DNA of 64,000 nucleotides, taken from Microbulbifer aggregans (GTDB lineage: Bacteria; Pseudomonadota; Gammaproteobacteria; Pseudomonadales; Cellvibrionaceae). A program made the translations under genes and the position numbers. The notes beneath the pieces are model-generated. The model saw nothing but the letters and a program-made list of their open reading frames with translations, was not told the DNA's origin and ran no database searches. The stretch is from the NCBI RefSeq assembly GCF_001750105.1, contig NZ_CP014143.1, positions 3,503,501 through 3,567,500 on the forward strand, written 5' to 3'. Shown in pieces: positions 7,682 through 17,107 of the stretch. Numbering within the stretch: position 1 is the stretch's first letter; every line of letters starts with the position of its first letter.

Positions 7682-10522
7682 ATGGCCGCAACCCATTCTC
7701 CAGGGCAGGCAAACCAGCCACCGGCCCACCTTCGCTCCCTGCGGGCTCTGGTATTCCGCTTCACATTGGCGCCTGCGCTGGTGCTCGCATTGCTTCTGGG
7801 CATACTGTTCACGCTGCAGCAGATGCACGAACGCCGGCAGCTGCTGCTGTCCCACGGCAGCGCCAGTGCCGAGCAGCTGGCCGAGCTGATCGACCTGAGC
7901 GGTGAGCACCCGACGCATCTGCGCGTCGAGTGGCTCGATAAGAGCCTGCTGGCGCTGATGCTAGAAAAGGATATGGTCCGCTCAGCCCGCATCTACTCCG
8001 CCAAGAATTTAGCCGCGTCAGGGCAAGGCACACTGGAGGTACTGGCCAAGGCAGGGCCGCGCCCGCGGGTGGAAGTGACTGCCCAGGACGTAGCGCGCAG
8101 CGGTCCGTTCATCTTCGAGCAGGGCGAAAGCCTGCAAGTGCTGCACCCCCTGAAAGGCCTGGAGGTTACCTGCTGGATCAGTATCGAGCTACACCGCCCC
8201 TATTTCACTGTCGGTACCTATCAAGTGGTTCTGGTCACCCTTTTGGGACTGATCCTCTGCACACTGGGCGCGCTGATCTGGTCCACGTTTATTTCCGAGC
8301 GGTTCGCGCGGATGCTGGAACGGCTTGGCGACCGAATAGAATCAATCGGTCGCGGCCACTTTGAAACCCGGGACGAGGACATGGACAACCGGGAACTGCA
8401 CCGACTCGCCAGCCGCATCAACAACATGGCGGACAACCTGCGAACCTACCAGGACGAATACAAGTCCAATGTGCTGCAGTCGATGGAGGATCTCCGCCAG
8501 TCTCTCGACTCGATGGAAGAGCAGAATATCGAACTGGACATGGCGAGGAAAAAGGCGGTCGAGGCCAGCCGGATCAAATCCACTTTCCTGGCCAACACCA
8601 GCCATGAGATTCGCACCCCCCTCAATGGCATTATCGGCTTCACCAATCTGCTGCTGAAGACCGAGCTGGACGAACTGCAACAGGACTACCTGCAGACGAT
8701 TCTCCGCTCCTCCGAGAACCTGCTGACCACCATCAACGACATCATGGATTTCTCCCGAATCGAATCGGGCAACCTGGTGCTCGAGCACAGCCCCATGGAC
8801 CTGGGCCTGGTACTGGAGGAGACCCTGCAGATCCTCGCGCCATTCGCCTACGACCATCGCCTGGAACTGGTGCCCCTGATCGACAAACAGCTGCCGCGCA
8901 CCTTGATTGGCGATCCCTTGCGCATCAAGCAGATTTTCACCAGCCTGGTGGGCAATGCCGTGCGCCAGTCCGCGGATGGCAATATCCCGGTCCGTATCAG
9001 TGTTCAGAGCAGCAAGGATTCCGAGCTACTGGTTCGTGTCAGTGTCACCGACCTCGGCAATCGGGCGGCAGGGCGCGATCGACGCGAACTGCATCAATTG
9101 TTGGAGGCCTCTCCCCATGAGCAGGGCCAACAGATCAGCAGCACTGGCCTGGGGCTTGCGATCGCCCGCAGCCTGATCATGCAGATGGGCGGCAGTATCG
9201 GTGTCGATGAGGCTGCAGGTGGCGGTGCCACCTATTGGGTGCACCTACCCCTGGGCCTGGAACGCAACCGCACAAGCCCGATCCGTGAGCGCTTCCCCGG
9301 TTTGCGGATTTTACTTGCGGACCCCAACCGGATGACCCGTATGCAAGTTGCCCAGATGCTGCAGCACTGGGAGGTGGAACCGGTCGAGCTCTCCGAACCG
9401 GATACCCTGGAGCCCGCCATCGAACAGATGTGGCGTCACGACGCGCTGCCCGATGCTGTGATCATCGATACAGCCATGGCTGCCGGCAATTTCGAGCCCT
9501 TTATCCGCTGTGTGCAGTGTCTCGCAGATACCTATCAGTGCCGAATCATCGTGCAGGGCTCCCCGGTGGAGCTACGCCGCTGTTACGAACCGCTCCGTAC
9601 CCGCGCCCTCGCATTCCTTGCCAAACCGGTGACCAGGGACAATCTGTTGCGCGCCCTGCGCCGCGCCGTGCCGCATCAGAACACACTCAAGCAGACCGGA
9701 CTCCATCCCGCCCTGCCCGGCCCGGCAACGACCCGTGTGCTGGCGGTGGATGACCACGAGGCGAACCGCCTGCTGATCAGTGAACTGTTGCGGGGCCTCG
9801 GTGTTGAAACGAAAGTCGCCGCCAGTGGGGAAGAGGCGCTGGAGCTGTTCCGCCAGAATTCCTTCGACCTGATATTGATGGATATCCAGATGCCCGGTAT
9901 GGACGGCATTGAGACGACCCAGCAGATTCGGGCCGAGGAGGCAGACCAGCGCACCCCCATCATTGCGCTCACTGCTCACGCCGGCAGTGAGGAGAAGGCG
10001 CGACTGTTGGCAGCGGGCCTGGACGATTACCTGAGTAAACCGGTCAGTGAGGGGCAACTCACCCACACCATCCAGCGCTGGATGAAAATACTTGCACCCG
10101 AGCGCACTGAACGTCAGCACCTGGATATTCCAAGACTTGTGGACATTGGTGAAAGCCTGGAACTGAGCAACAACGATGCCTCACTCGCCAGGGATATGCT
10201 GCAGATGCTGATCCGTGGTCTGGTTGCCGATGAGCAGGAGTTACACCGCCTCTTCGCTGCCGGGGATCACCGCGGGCTTTACGATCTGGTGCACCGGGTG
10301 CACGGCGGCTGTTGTTACTGCGGTGTGCCGCGTTTGCGTGAGGCAACGGGCCACCTGCAGGAGCTGCTGCGCCCCCTGCAACAGGAAGACGAGGCGGCAA
10401 TCGATGAGCGCGCTGTGGATGCGGTGACCCGTGAAATCCGGGCCCTCCGCGAGTGGGCTTCAGAGCAGGATCTGGACGTGCTGTTTGGGCTGGTGGAGTT
10501 GCAGGAGGCCGAAAACATTTAA
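7682..10522 (+). CDS. barA: BarA/GacS-type hybrid sensor histidine kinase
   Basis: Inner-membrane sensor expected to drive a GacA/UvrY response regulator and hence Rsm/Csr small RNAs. Order over 946 residues: TM1 (about 24-45), periplasmic domain, TM2 (about 180-205), HAMP, HisKA with SHEIRTPLNG (His308), HATPase, pseudo-receiver (Asp596 in VIIDTAMA), true receiver (LAVDDHEANR, Asp734, KPVSEGQ), Hpt domain with HRVHGG (phospho-acceptor probably His871). The HATPase is odd: the N-box reads SLVGNAVRQS and the usual DTGIGI box reads TDLGNRAAG, while the G2 box TGLGLAIAR is intact. It is divergent from cysM, as in Pseudomonas. Confidence 0.92.
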   Translation: MAATHSPGQANQPPAHLRSLRALVFRFTLAPALVLALLLGILFTLQQMHERRQLLLSHGSASAEQLAELIDLSGEHPTHLRVEWLDKSLLALMLEKDMVRSARIYSAKNLAASGQGTLEVLAKAGPRPRVEVTAQDVARSGPFIFEQGESLQVLHPLKGLEVTCWISIELHRPYFTVGTYQVVLVTLLGLILCTLGALIWSTFISERFARMLERLGDRIESIGRGHFETRDEDMDNRELHRLASRINNMADNLRTYQDEYKSNVLQSMEDLRQSLDSMEEQNIELDMARKKAVEASRIKSTFLANTSHEIRTPLNGIIGFTNLLLKTELDELQQDYLQTILRSSENLLTTINDIMDFSRIESGNLVLEHSPMDLGLVLEETLQILAPFAYDHRLELVPLIDKQLPRTLIGDPLRIKQIFTSLVGNAVRQSADGNIPVRISVQSSKDSELLVRVSVTDLGNRAAGRDRRELHQLLEASPHEQGQQISSTGLGLAIARSLIMQMGGSIGVDEAAGGGATYWVHLPLGLERNRTSPIRERFPGLRILLADPNRMTRMQVAQMLQHWEVEPVELSEPDTLEPAIEQMWRHDALPDAVIIDTAMAAGNFEPFIRCVQCLADTYQCRIIVQGSPVELRRCYEPLRTRALAFLAKPVTRDNLLRALRRAVPHQNTLKQTGLHPALPGPATTRVLAVDDHEANRLLISELLRGLGVETKVAASGEEALELFRQNSFDLILMDIQMPGMDGIETTQQIRAEEADQRTPIIALTAHAGSEEKARLLAAGLDDYLSKPVSEGQLTHTIQRWMKILAPERTERQHLDIPRLVDIGESLELSNNDASLARDMLQMLIRGLVADEQELHRLFAAGDHRGLYDLVHRVHGGCCYCGVPRLREATGHLQELLRPLQQEDEAAIDERAVDAVTREIRALREWASEQDLDVLFGLVELQEAENI

Positions 10523-10539
10523 AAGGCCCTGCATCCGCC

Positions 10540-10935
10540 CTAGTGTCCGGGACGCCCCTCGAAGATGACGAAAGCGAGGGCGAAGTCTTTCTCGTCGGAG
10601 AGTGTCAGGTGAATGCTGTCGACACCGAGGACATCGGCTCGCCGGCGGGCCTCCCCCTGCAGAATAACCTTCGGCCCCAGACCCCGGCGGCGGCGCACCT
10701 CGATATCCTGCCAGGAGATGCCGGCGCCGATACCGGTACCCAACGCTTTACCCAGGGCTTCCTTGGCGGCAAAGCGCTTGCAGAGATAGGCGGCCCGGTT
10801 GGGCACGGCCAGCTTGAAGAACGCCTCGCGCTCCGGGGCACAGAGCACCCGCTCGACGAAGCGATCCCCAAAACGGCGCCAGGCGGCTTCGATGCGGGTA
10901 TAACTGCAGATATCTGTACCGATGCTGACGATCAC
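10540..10935 (-). CDS. acpS: Holo-[acyl-carrier-protein] synthase
   Basis: Transfers 4'-phosphopantetheine from CoA to a serine of acyl carrier protein. The 131-residue protein has the two family motifs: GTDICSYTRIE near the N-terminus (Mg-binding Asp) and KRFAAKEALGKALGTGI (Glu and Lys). Starts with GTG at 10935, overlapping the recO stop by 4 nt (GTGA), so translation is coupled to recO. In most relatives pdxJ lies between recO and acpS; here it is absent. Convergent with barA, 17 nt apart, with no obvious terminator between them. Confidence 0.95.
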   Translation of the reverse strand: MIVSIGTDICSYTRIEAAWRRFGDRFVERVLCAPEREAFFKLAVPNRAAYLCKRFAAKEALGKALGTGIGAGISWQDIEVRRRRGLGPKVILQGEARRRADVLGVDSIHLTLSDEKDFALAFVIFEGRPGH

Positions 10936-11687
10936 TGTTTACCGTAAACCTGTCTGAATAATTCCCGACTCTGGAGCGGTTTTTCGCCGAGCAGCGGCCT
11001 CAACAACAGACCTGTCAGGCGCTTCGCCACAGCCAGCTGCGCGGGTGGAAAAGAATCACTTTTCAGTGCGCCGTGCAACCCGAGCAAATCCTCGCCGATA
11101 AACTCGTCGGCGCGGGACACGGCCCCCTTTTGACGGTGCACGGGAACAAAGCCCGTTTCGCGTTCAAGCCGGTAATTTCCGGTGGGATCCAGCGGTCCCT
11201 GAGTCAGCGCACAATAGTTCAGGGACGGGCAATTTCCGAGGTCTTCGAGGAGCTTCAATTCAAAAAGTCGCAGGGGCCCCAACAATTCGCGCGAATCCTC
11301 ACCTACAAGCGCGTTAAGACCTCGCAATAAGTCCTGATACGCTGCGAAAACCTGATACTGGGATTCTCCCACAGGTAACAACCGTACGAGTAATTCGTTG
11401 GCGTAGAGGCCACCGTAGACTGCCCGGCCCCGCAGCCAGTGGGCGCTGCCCGCGCTCTCCACCGGCCCGAGAGTCTTGAGGTCGCCTCGCCCCATCAGCG
11501 TCACCAGCAACGGACTGAAAGGCTGCAACGCCTGCTGACGGCGCTGTTTGTCCCGGCGCGCACCACGGGCCACACAACCGATCCGCCCGTATTCTGGAGT
11601 CAGAAGCTCCAGAATCAGGCTCGAATCCCGGTAGGGGCGTGAGTGCAGGATATACGCCGGCTGCAGCGGTGTTTGCGGTTGCGCCAT
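10932..11687 (-). CDS. recO: DNA repair protein RecO
   Basis: RecFOR-pathway mediator that loads RecA on SSB-coated single-stranded DNA. The 251-residue protein has the N-terminal OB-fold region (AYILHSRPYRDSSLILELLTPEYGRIGCVARGAR) and the helical C-terminal domain typical of gammaproteobacterial RecO; the zinc-finger cysteines of Deinococcus-type RecO are missing, as usual in this class. Last-but-one gene of the lepA-lepB-rnc-era cluster; ends in a 4-nt overlap with acpS. Confidence 0.94.
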   Translation of the reverse strand: MAQPQTPLQPAYILHSRPYRDSSLILELLTPEYGRIGCVARGARRDKQRRQQALQPFSPLLVTLMGRGDLKTLGPVESAGSAHWLRGRAVYGGLYANELLVRLLPVGESQYQVFAAYQDLLRGLNALVGEDSRELLGPLRLFELKLLEDLGNCPSLNYCALTQGPLDPTGNYRLERETGFVPVHRQKGAVSRADEFIGEDLLGLHGALKSDSFPPAQLAVAKRLTGLLLRPLLGEKPLQSRELFRQVYGKQ

Positions 11688-11732
11688 TGAGTTGATGCGG
11701 TCGATCTCTTTATTGAGCGACCATTCTACCCG

Positions 11733-12161
11733 TCACTGCCAGTGTTCGATATCTTCCGGCAAGGAGATCCAGTGATGGCGGTGTTGTTCGTAGATGGATG
11801 CCGGTGGTGCGGGAAAATCCGGGTCGGCAAAAGCGCCCACCGGGACGCCGATCAAATCCGGCTCGATATCCAGCGTCAGATACACAGTAGAGCCACATTC
11901 CGGACAGAAGTGACCGGTAATCTGATTGCCGCTATCGGCGCTGCGCCGGTAGGCTTTGCTCTGTCCTTTTATCGTGATCCCGTCAGCGGGAAAGCGCGCC
12001 TGCACCCCGAAAACACTCCCCGTTCGACGCTGGCAGGCCAGGCAATGGCAAACAGAGATACGCACCGGCGCTCCGCGAACCACCAGCTGTAGCTGACCAC
12101 AACTGCACGCTGCGCTTCTTTCCAATCCCGCCGGCTGCCGGCCCGTCACAGGCATACTCAT
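11733..12161 (-). CDS. GFA-domain (CENP-V/GFA) zinc protein
   Basis: Member of the glutathione-dependent formaldehyde-activating enzyme-like family. The cysteines for two zinc sites are visible: CSCG near residue 20, CHCLACQRRTG around 38-48 and CPECGS around 87-92. The biochemical role of most single-domain members is unknown. With ATG at 12161 the product has 142 residues and begins 7 nt after the era stop behind an AGGG motif; a longer frame from 12203 would overlap era and adds no family sequence. It sits between era and recO, where pseudomonads have no gene, and is probably co-transcribed. Confidence 0.85.
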   Translation of the reverse strand: MSMPVTGRQPAGLERSAACSCGQLQLVVRGAPVRISVCHCLACQRRTGSVFGVQARFPADGITIKGQSKAYRRSADSGNQITGHFCPECGSTVYLTLDIEPDLIGVPVGAFADPDFPAPPASIYEQHRHHWISLPEDIEHWQ

Positions 12162-12168
12162 GCCATCC

Positions 12169-13095
12169 CTAGTCGTCGCGATAGCCGAGACTGCGCAGGG
12201 CACGTTCGTCGTCAGACCAGCCGGATTTCACTTTGACCCACAGGTTCAGCATGACCTTGCTGTCAAACAGGCGTTCCATATCCAGACGCGCCTGACTGCC
12301 GATCTGCTTGATACGCTCGCCCTTGTTGCCGATGATGATCCGTTTCTGGCCGGAACGCTCCACCAGAATGGCGGCACTGATATGTAGTATTGGCCCATCC
12401 TGGCTGAATTCTTCCACCTCCACCGTCACCTGGTATGGCACTTCCGCACCGAGCTGGCGCATGACCTTTTCCCGCACGATCTCCGCTGCAAGGAAGCGGG
12501 AGCTGCGGTCGGTAATCTGGTCTTCGGGGAAAAAGTGTATGCCCTCCGGCAGACGCTCGATAATGACCTTCTCCAGGGTATCCAGATTGACGTTGCGCAG
12601 CGCCGAGATCGGCACAATCTCGGCGTTGGGATGCTGGTCGGCGAGGGCCTGCAACTGCGGCAACAGGTCGGCCTTGTCTTCCAACTGGTCCACCTTGTTA
12701 ACGGCGATAACCAGCGGGCATTTGAGACCGCGCAGCTTATCCGCCACCAGCTGGTCGCCCTCGGTCCAGCGGGTCCTCTCCACTACGAACACCACCACAT
12801 CCACATCCCGGGCAGCGCTGCTGGCGGCGCGGTTCATGTAGCGGTTGATGGCCTTGTCCGCATCCGCGTGCAATCCCGGTGTATCCACGAAAATGATCTG
12901 GTTGGTACCGTCGGTTTTGATACCGAGCATGTTGTGGCGGGTGGTCTGGGGCTTGCGCGAGGTGATCGCCAGCTTCTGACCCAACATATGGTTCAGCAGA
13001 GTGGACTTACCCACATTCGGGCGGCCGACGATGGCCACATAGCCGCAGCGGGGGGATTGTTCAGTCAAGGTGTTCTCCAATGGTTTTACCGTCAC
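12169..13095 (-). CDS. era: GTPase Era
   Basis: Essential GTPase that binds the 3' end of 16S rRNA during 30S assembly. The sequence shows G1 [10 protein letters not shown]3 DTPGLH, G4 NKVDQ, then the KH domain with [11 protein letters not shown] near the C-terminus. With GTG at 13095 it is 308 residues; a TTG at 13068 has a better Shine-Dalgarno (GGAG, 6 nt spacer) and would give 299 residues, closer to the usual length, so the start is uncertain. Follows rnc as in nearly all proteobacteria. Confidence 0.95.
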   Translation of the reverse strand: MTVKPLENTLTEQSPRCGYVAIVGRPNVGKSTLLNHMLGQKLAITSRKPQTTRHNMLGIKTDGTNQIIFVDTPGLHADADKAINRYMNRAASSAARDVDVVVFVVERTRWTEGDQLVADKLRGLKCPLVIAVNKVDQLEDKADLLPQLQALADQHPNAEIVPISALRNVNLDTLEKVIIERLPEGIHFFPEDQITDRSSRFLAAEIVREKVMRQLGAEVPYQVTVEVEEFSQDGPILHISAAILVERSGQKRIIIGNKGERIKQIGSQARLDMERLFDSKVMLNLWVKVKSGWSDDERALRSLGYRDD

Positions 13096-13173
13096 AGGAC
13101 AGCACTACGCCCGCCGGGGCACGGACCGCAAGTCAGAGGCCGGGCCTGGTGGACGTCAAATAAGAGTGTAAGG

Positions 13174-13854
13174 TCAATCTTCGCCGGCAAGGCGGTTGTA
13201 GGCCTCGGTAGCGGCAATCTTCTCCGCACTGCGGCGACTGCTCGCCTCCCCGCGAACGGGGGCGCTGAGGCCTTTCACACGGCATTCCACCACGAATCGC
13301 TGGGCGTGCTCGGCACCGGATACATCGACCACGGTGTACTCTGGAAGGGGGCGCTGGCGCGCCTGCAGCCACTCCTGAAGGCGGGTCTTGGGGTCCTTGG
13401 CGGTTTCAAGGGAGAGATTTTCCAGTCGGCTGGCAAACCAGGCCAGTACTCGCTGGCGGGCTGGTTCCAGACCGGCATCGAGATAAATTGCCCCGATCAG
13501 GGCTTCAACCGCATCGGCGAGAATCGAGGCGCGGCGAAAGCCACCGCTTTTCATCTCACCTTCGCCCAGACGGAGGCAATCGCCGATTTCCATCTCACGG
13601 GCCAGTTTCGCCAGGGTCTCGCCGCTGACCAGCTGCGCGCGCAAGCGGCTCAGCTGCCCTTCCCGCCCCTGGGGGAATTTCTCGAACAGGGCTGCGCCGA
13701 TGGTAAAGCCAAGAATGGAATCGCCGAGGAATTCGAGCCGCTCATTGTTGCGGCTCCCGGCAGAGCGGTGGGTCAGCGCCAGTTCAAGCAGCTCGGGCCG
13801 TGAAAATTGATGGCCGAGCCGCAGGCACAGACGCTCGAGAAGAATATCAGTCAC
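13174..13854 (-). CDS. rnc: Ribonuclease III
   Basis: Double-strand-specific endoribonuclease for rRNA and mRNA processing. The 226-residue protein has the RNase III signature [14 protein letters not shown] (about 37-50) with catalytic acidic residues, a second acidic site in [13 protein letters not shown], and a C-terminal dsRNA-binding domain ([10 protein letters not shown]...[17 protein letters not shown]). Starts with GTG at 13854, overlapping the end of the upstream gene by 8 nt (GTGACTGA), so the two are translationally coupled. Confidence 0.96.
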   Translation of the reverse strand: MTDILLERLCLRLGHQFSRPELLELALTHRSAGSRNNERLEFLGDSILGFTIGAALFEKFPQGREGQLSRLRAQLVSGETLAKLAREMEIGDCLRLGEGEMKSGGFRRASILADAVEALIGAIYLDAGLEPARQRVLAWFASRLENLSLETAKDPKTRLQEWLQARQRPLPEYTVVDVSGAEHAQRFVVECRVKGLSAPVRGEASSRRSAEKIAATEAYNRLAGED

Positions 13855-14287
13855 GTTTACGGAATTGTTCCAGGTCTACCAGCGGCTCACAGCAGAGATC
13901 CGCCTTGGCGGTGTTGAGCTGCTTGTTAAACTTCATTACCACGTCGATGTTGTAGATCAGCGGCTGGCGCAATTCATAGTCAACGCTTACCAGCATACTG
14001 TCCGCCCCGCGGATCACCTGAACCGCTTTGGTGGGCTCGCCGCGCACATTGTTGATCAGGAAAAAGCGGTCCAGCTCACGCTTGATCTCGCCACGGTTCA
14101 AGTCACGCAAACTCGGATTCTCGGCCAGCTTTCGCAACCCTTCATCCACATAGTAGGCGTCGATATAGGCCGGCCCCATTTTGGAGACACAGGTGAGCAC
14201 GAAGCCGAACACGGCCACTACCATCAGCCAGCCCCAGTAGCTCATGCCGCGCTGGCGGCGCAGGGAAGTTTGCAGTTGCCCAGACAT
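13847..14287 (-). CDS. DUF4845 membrane protein
   Basis: A 146-residue protein with a short basic N-terminus, one hydrophobic segment ([20 protein letters not shown], about 15-34) and a predicted periplasmic remainder. It matches the uncharacterised DUF4845 family found between lepB and rnc throughout gammaproteobacteria (PA0769-type). The ATG at 14287 follows GAGGGC; frames extending further upstream overlap lepB and have no family character. Function unknown; the position suggests a link with protein secretion or simply a conserved operon. Confidence 0.86.
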   Translation of the reverse strand: MSGQLQTSLRRQRGMSYWGWLMVVAVFGFVLTCVSKMGPAYIDAYYVDEGLRKLAENPSLRDLNRGEIKRELDRFFLINNVRGEPTKAVQVIRGADSMLVSVDYELRQPLIYNIDVVMKFNKQLNTAKADLCCEPLVDLEQFRKRD

Positions 14288-14348
14288 GGAAAAGCCCTCG
14301 ATTTTGTTATTGTGTCTAGTATCTATCCGATTCCACTCAGAAACAGGT

Positions 14349-15104
14349 CTACTGGATCGAACCCGCCCGGTCAAAACTCGGCAGGCTGAACAGTTCATCC
14401 CAGTGCATCCAGATGGCAAACGCCTTGCCCACGATGTCACGCTCGGGGACGAAACCCCACTCACGGCTGTCGAGACTGTTGTCGCGGTTATCACCCACCA
14501 TAAAGTAGTGCCCTTCCGGCACGACTGCATTGAAATTGGCAAAGCGGCTCGGCACTACGTGCTTCGCCATCAGGTGGCGCTCACCATCGATTTCCTCCCA
14601 CATAACCTCAACCTGGGGGCTGGCCGGAGGCAGTGCCTGGATCAGTTCCTGTGAGGCGCGCTTACCGTTAATGTAAAGCACATTGTCCTCGATGCGAATT
14701 TCATCCCCGGGGAGACCGATTACCCGCTTGATGTAGTAGGTGTCGTTCATGTGCGGGGGGAAGAACACCATGACATCACCGCGTTCAGGCTCGCCGATAT
14801 CGAGCACTTTCTTGCGGGAGACCGGCAGCCGCAGCCCGTAGGCGTACTTGTTCACCAGGATAAAGTCACCCACTTCCAGTGTCGGCACCATGGAACGGCT
14901 CGGAATCTGGAACGGCTCCACCACAAAGGAGCGGAGAATAAATACAATCGCCAACACCGGGAAAAAGGACTTGGCATACTCCACCAGTGCCGGCTCCTCG
15001 GCATCCCCCTGACGGTGGCGGGCAAAAAACAGGCTGTCCACCAGCCAGATAACGCCGGTGATAATCACCAGCCACAGCAGGATCAGCGGGAAGTTAATAT
15101 CCAT
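14349..15104 (-). CDS. lepB: Signal peptidase I
   Basis: Inner-membrane serine protease that removes Sec signal peptides on the periplasmic side. The 251-residue protein has two N-terminal membrane segments (about 5-24 and 47-63), the catalytic serine in IPSRSMVPTL, the catalytic lysine in YYIKRVIGLPGD and the conserved MVGDNRDNSLDSR box. Follows lepA by 29 nt, the widespread lepA-lepB operon. Confidence 0.97.
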   Translation of the reverse strand: MDINFPLILLWLVIITGVIWLVDSLFFARHRQGDAEEPALVEYAKSFFPVLAIVFILRSFVVEPFQIPSRSMVPTLEVGDFILVNKYAYGLRLPVSRKKVLDIGEPERGDVMVFFPPHMNDTYYIKRVIGLPGDEIRIEDNVLYINGKRASQELIQALPPASPQVEVMWEEIDGERHLMAKHVVPSRFANFNAVVPEGHYFMVGDNRDNSLDSREWGFVPERDIVGKAFAIWMHWDELFSLPSFDRAGSIQ

Positions 15105-15133
15105 TCATCGTTCTCTTGTTGTTCCGGTGGATT

Positions 15134-16939
15134 CTACTGGTCCACCTTCAAGACCGCCAGAAACGCCTCCTGCGGCACTTCCACACGGCCCAGCTGCTTC
15201 ATGCGGCGCTTACCGGCTTTCTGCTTTTCCAGCAGCTTCTTCTTACGGGTAACGTCGCCACCGTAGCACTTGGCCGTCACGTTTTTGCGCAACGCCTTGA
15301 CCGTGGTCCGCGCCACCACCTGGCCGCCGATGGCAGCCTGGATGGCCACATCGAACATCTGCCGCGGAATCAGCTCCTTCATTTTCTCAGCCATCGCCCG
15401 CCCTTTCTGCTGGGCGTGATCCCGGTGCACGATCAGCGCCAGCGCGTCCACGCGGTCGCCGTTGATGAGGATATCGAGGCGTACCAGTTTGGCCGGTTCA
15501 AAGCGATCAAAACTGTAATCCAGTGAGGCAAAACCGCGGCTGACGGACTTGAGGCGGTCGAAGAAGTCCATCACCACTTCGCTCATGGGCAGTTCGTAGC
15601 GCAGGGAAACCTGGCTGCCCACATACTGCATATCCTGCTGGATTCCGCGCTTTTCCACACACAAGGTGATGACGTTGCCCAGGTACTCCTGCGGTACCAG
15701 GATGTTGACCTCAGCGATCGGCTCGCGCATTTCCTCAATCGAGCCCACTTCCGGCAGGCGCGAAGGGTTGTCGACACTGACCACGGTACCATCAGTCTGC
15801 AACACTTCGTAGACCACCGTCGGCGCGGTGGTGATCAGGTCCAGGTCGTATTCCCGCTCCAGCCGCTCCTGGATGATCTCCATATGCAGCATGCCGAGGA
15901 AGCCACAGCGGAAACCGAAACCGAGGGCGTCGGAAGTCTCTGGCTCATAGAACAGGGAAGCGTCGTTCAGTGACAGCTTCTCCAGGGCATCGCGGAAAGC
16001 TTCATAATCATCGGAACTGACGGGGAACAGTCCGGCATAGACCTGCGGCTTCACCTTCTGGAAGCCGGGCAGCATGCTCACTTCCTCGGCGCCCTTGGCA
16101 TGGGTCAGGGTATCACCCACCGGCGCGCCGTGAATGTCCTTGATACCGGCCACCACAAAGCCCACCTCACCCGCGCGGAGCACACCGGTCTCTTTGCGCT
16201 TGGGCGTGAAGATGCCGACGCTGTCCACCACATGGGCGCGGTTAATGGACTTGGTGACGATCTTTTCCTTGGTCTTCAGGGTGCCCTGTACCACACGCAC
16301 CAGTGACACCACCCCCAGATAGCTGTCGAACCAGGAGTCGATAATCAGCGCCTGCAGGGGCGCATCCACGTCTCCCTCGGGCGGCGGCACCTGGCGCACC
16401 AGGTCCTCCAGCACATCCTCGACACCCAGGCCGGACTTGGCGCTGCAGCGGGTGGCCTCGGTGGCATCGATACCGATAATGTCTTCGATTTCCTCGGCGA
16501 CCTTGTCCGGATCTGCCTGCGGCAGGTCCATCTTGTTCAGTACCGGAATCACCTCCAGCCCCTGCTCGATGGCGGTGTAGCAGTTGGCCACCGACTGGGC
16601 CTCTACGCCCTGAGCGGCGTCCACCACCAGCAGCGCGCCCTCACAGGCCGCCAGGGAACGGGATACCTCGTAGGAGAAGTCCACGTGCCCGGGGGTATCG
16701 ATGAAGTTCAGCTGGTAGGTCTTGCCATCGCGCGCCGTGTAATCGAGGGTCACGCTCTGGGCCTTGATGGTAATACCGCGCTCCCGCTCCAGATCCATGC
16801 TGTCAAGAACCTGCTCGGCCATCTCACGGTCAGTCAGGCCTCCGCAGACCTGGATAAACCGGTCGGCCAGGGTCGATTTGCCGTGGTCGATATGGGCGAT
16901 GATGGAGAAATTGCGGATATGGGAGAGATCTGTGGCCAC
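15134..16939 (-). CDS. lepA: Elongation factor 4 (LepA GTPase)
   Basis: Ribosome-associated translational GTPase, implicated in initiation and back-translocation. The 601 residues show G1 [10 protein letters not shown]3 DTPGHVDF, G4 [12 protein letters not shown]-like domains III and V and the characteristic C-terminal domain with [20 protein letters not shown]. Start is GTG at 16939 ([20 protein letters not shown]), which matches the family N-terminus. First of the lepA-lepB-DUF4845-rnc-era group. Confidence 0.97.
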   Translation of the reverse strand: MATDLSHIRNFSIIAHIDHGKSTLADRFIQVCGGLTDREMAEQVLDSMDLERERGITIKAQSVTLDYTARDGKTYQLNFIDTPGHVDFSYEVSRSLAACEGALLVVDAAQGVEAQSVANCYTAIEQGLEVIPVLNKMDLPQADPDKVAEEIEDIIGIDATEATRCSAKSGLGVEDVLEDLVRQVPPPEGDVDAPLQALIIDSWFDSYLGVVSLVRVVQGTLKTKEKIVTKSINRAHVVDSVGIFTPKRKETGVLRAGEVGFVVAGIKDIHGAPVGDTLTHAKGAEEVSMLPGFQKVKPQVYAGLFPVSSDDYEAFRDALEKLSLNDASLFYEPETSDALGFGFRCGFLGMLHMEIIQERLEREYDLDLITTAPTVVYEVLQTDGTVVSVDNPSRLPEVGSIEEMREPIAEVNILVPQEYLGNVITLCVEKRGIQQDMQYVGSQVSLRYELPMSEVVMDFFDRLKSVSRGFASLDYSFDRFEPAKLVRLDILINGDRVDALALIVHRDHAQQKGRAMAEKMKELIPRQMFDVAIQAAIGGQVVARTTVKALRKNVTAKCYGGDVTRKKKLLEKQKAGKRRMKQLGRVEVPQEAFLAVLKVDQ

Positions 16940-17078
16940 TGCGGATTAGAAACCCTATAAAAATCAAAAAGTTAGGCCGGAACGACTCCGGTTGCGTGGC
17001 GCAAGTCTATCAGAACTGTGGATCAGTAGTGAGTGCCCGGTGACGCTGCCGCATTTCAGCGGCCAGCGACCCGGGCTT

Positions 17079-17102
17079 CCCGGCGGGACAGGCCCGCCCG
17101 GG
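17079..17102 (-). other. GC-rich inverted repeat between mucD and lepA
   Basis: CCCGGCGGG (17079-17087) pairs with CCCGCCCGGG (17093-17102) with one bulged base and a 5-nt loop, 6 nt beyond the mucD stop. There is no T-run after it on the minus strand, so it may be a transcript-stabilising or weakly terminating hairpin and not a classical terminator. The rest of the 168-nt gap shows no gene. Confidence 0.4.
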
Positions 17103-17107
17103 CAGAA

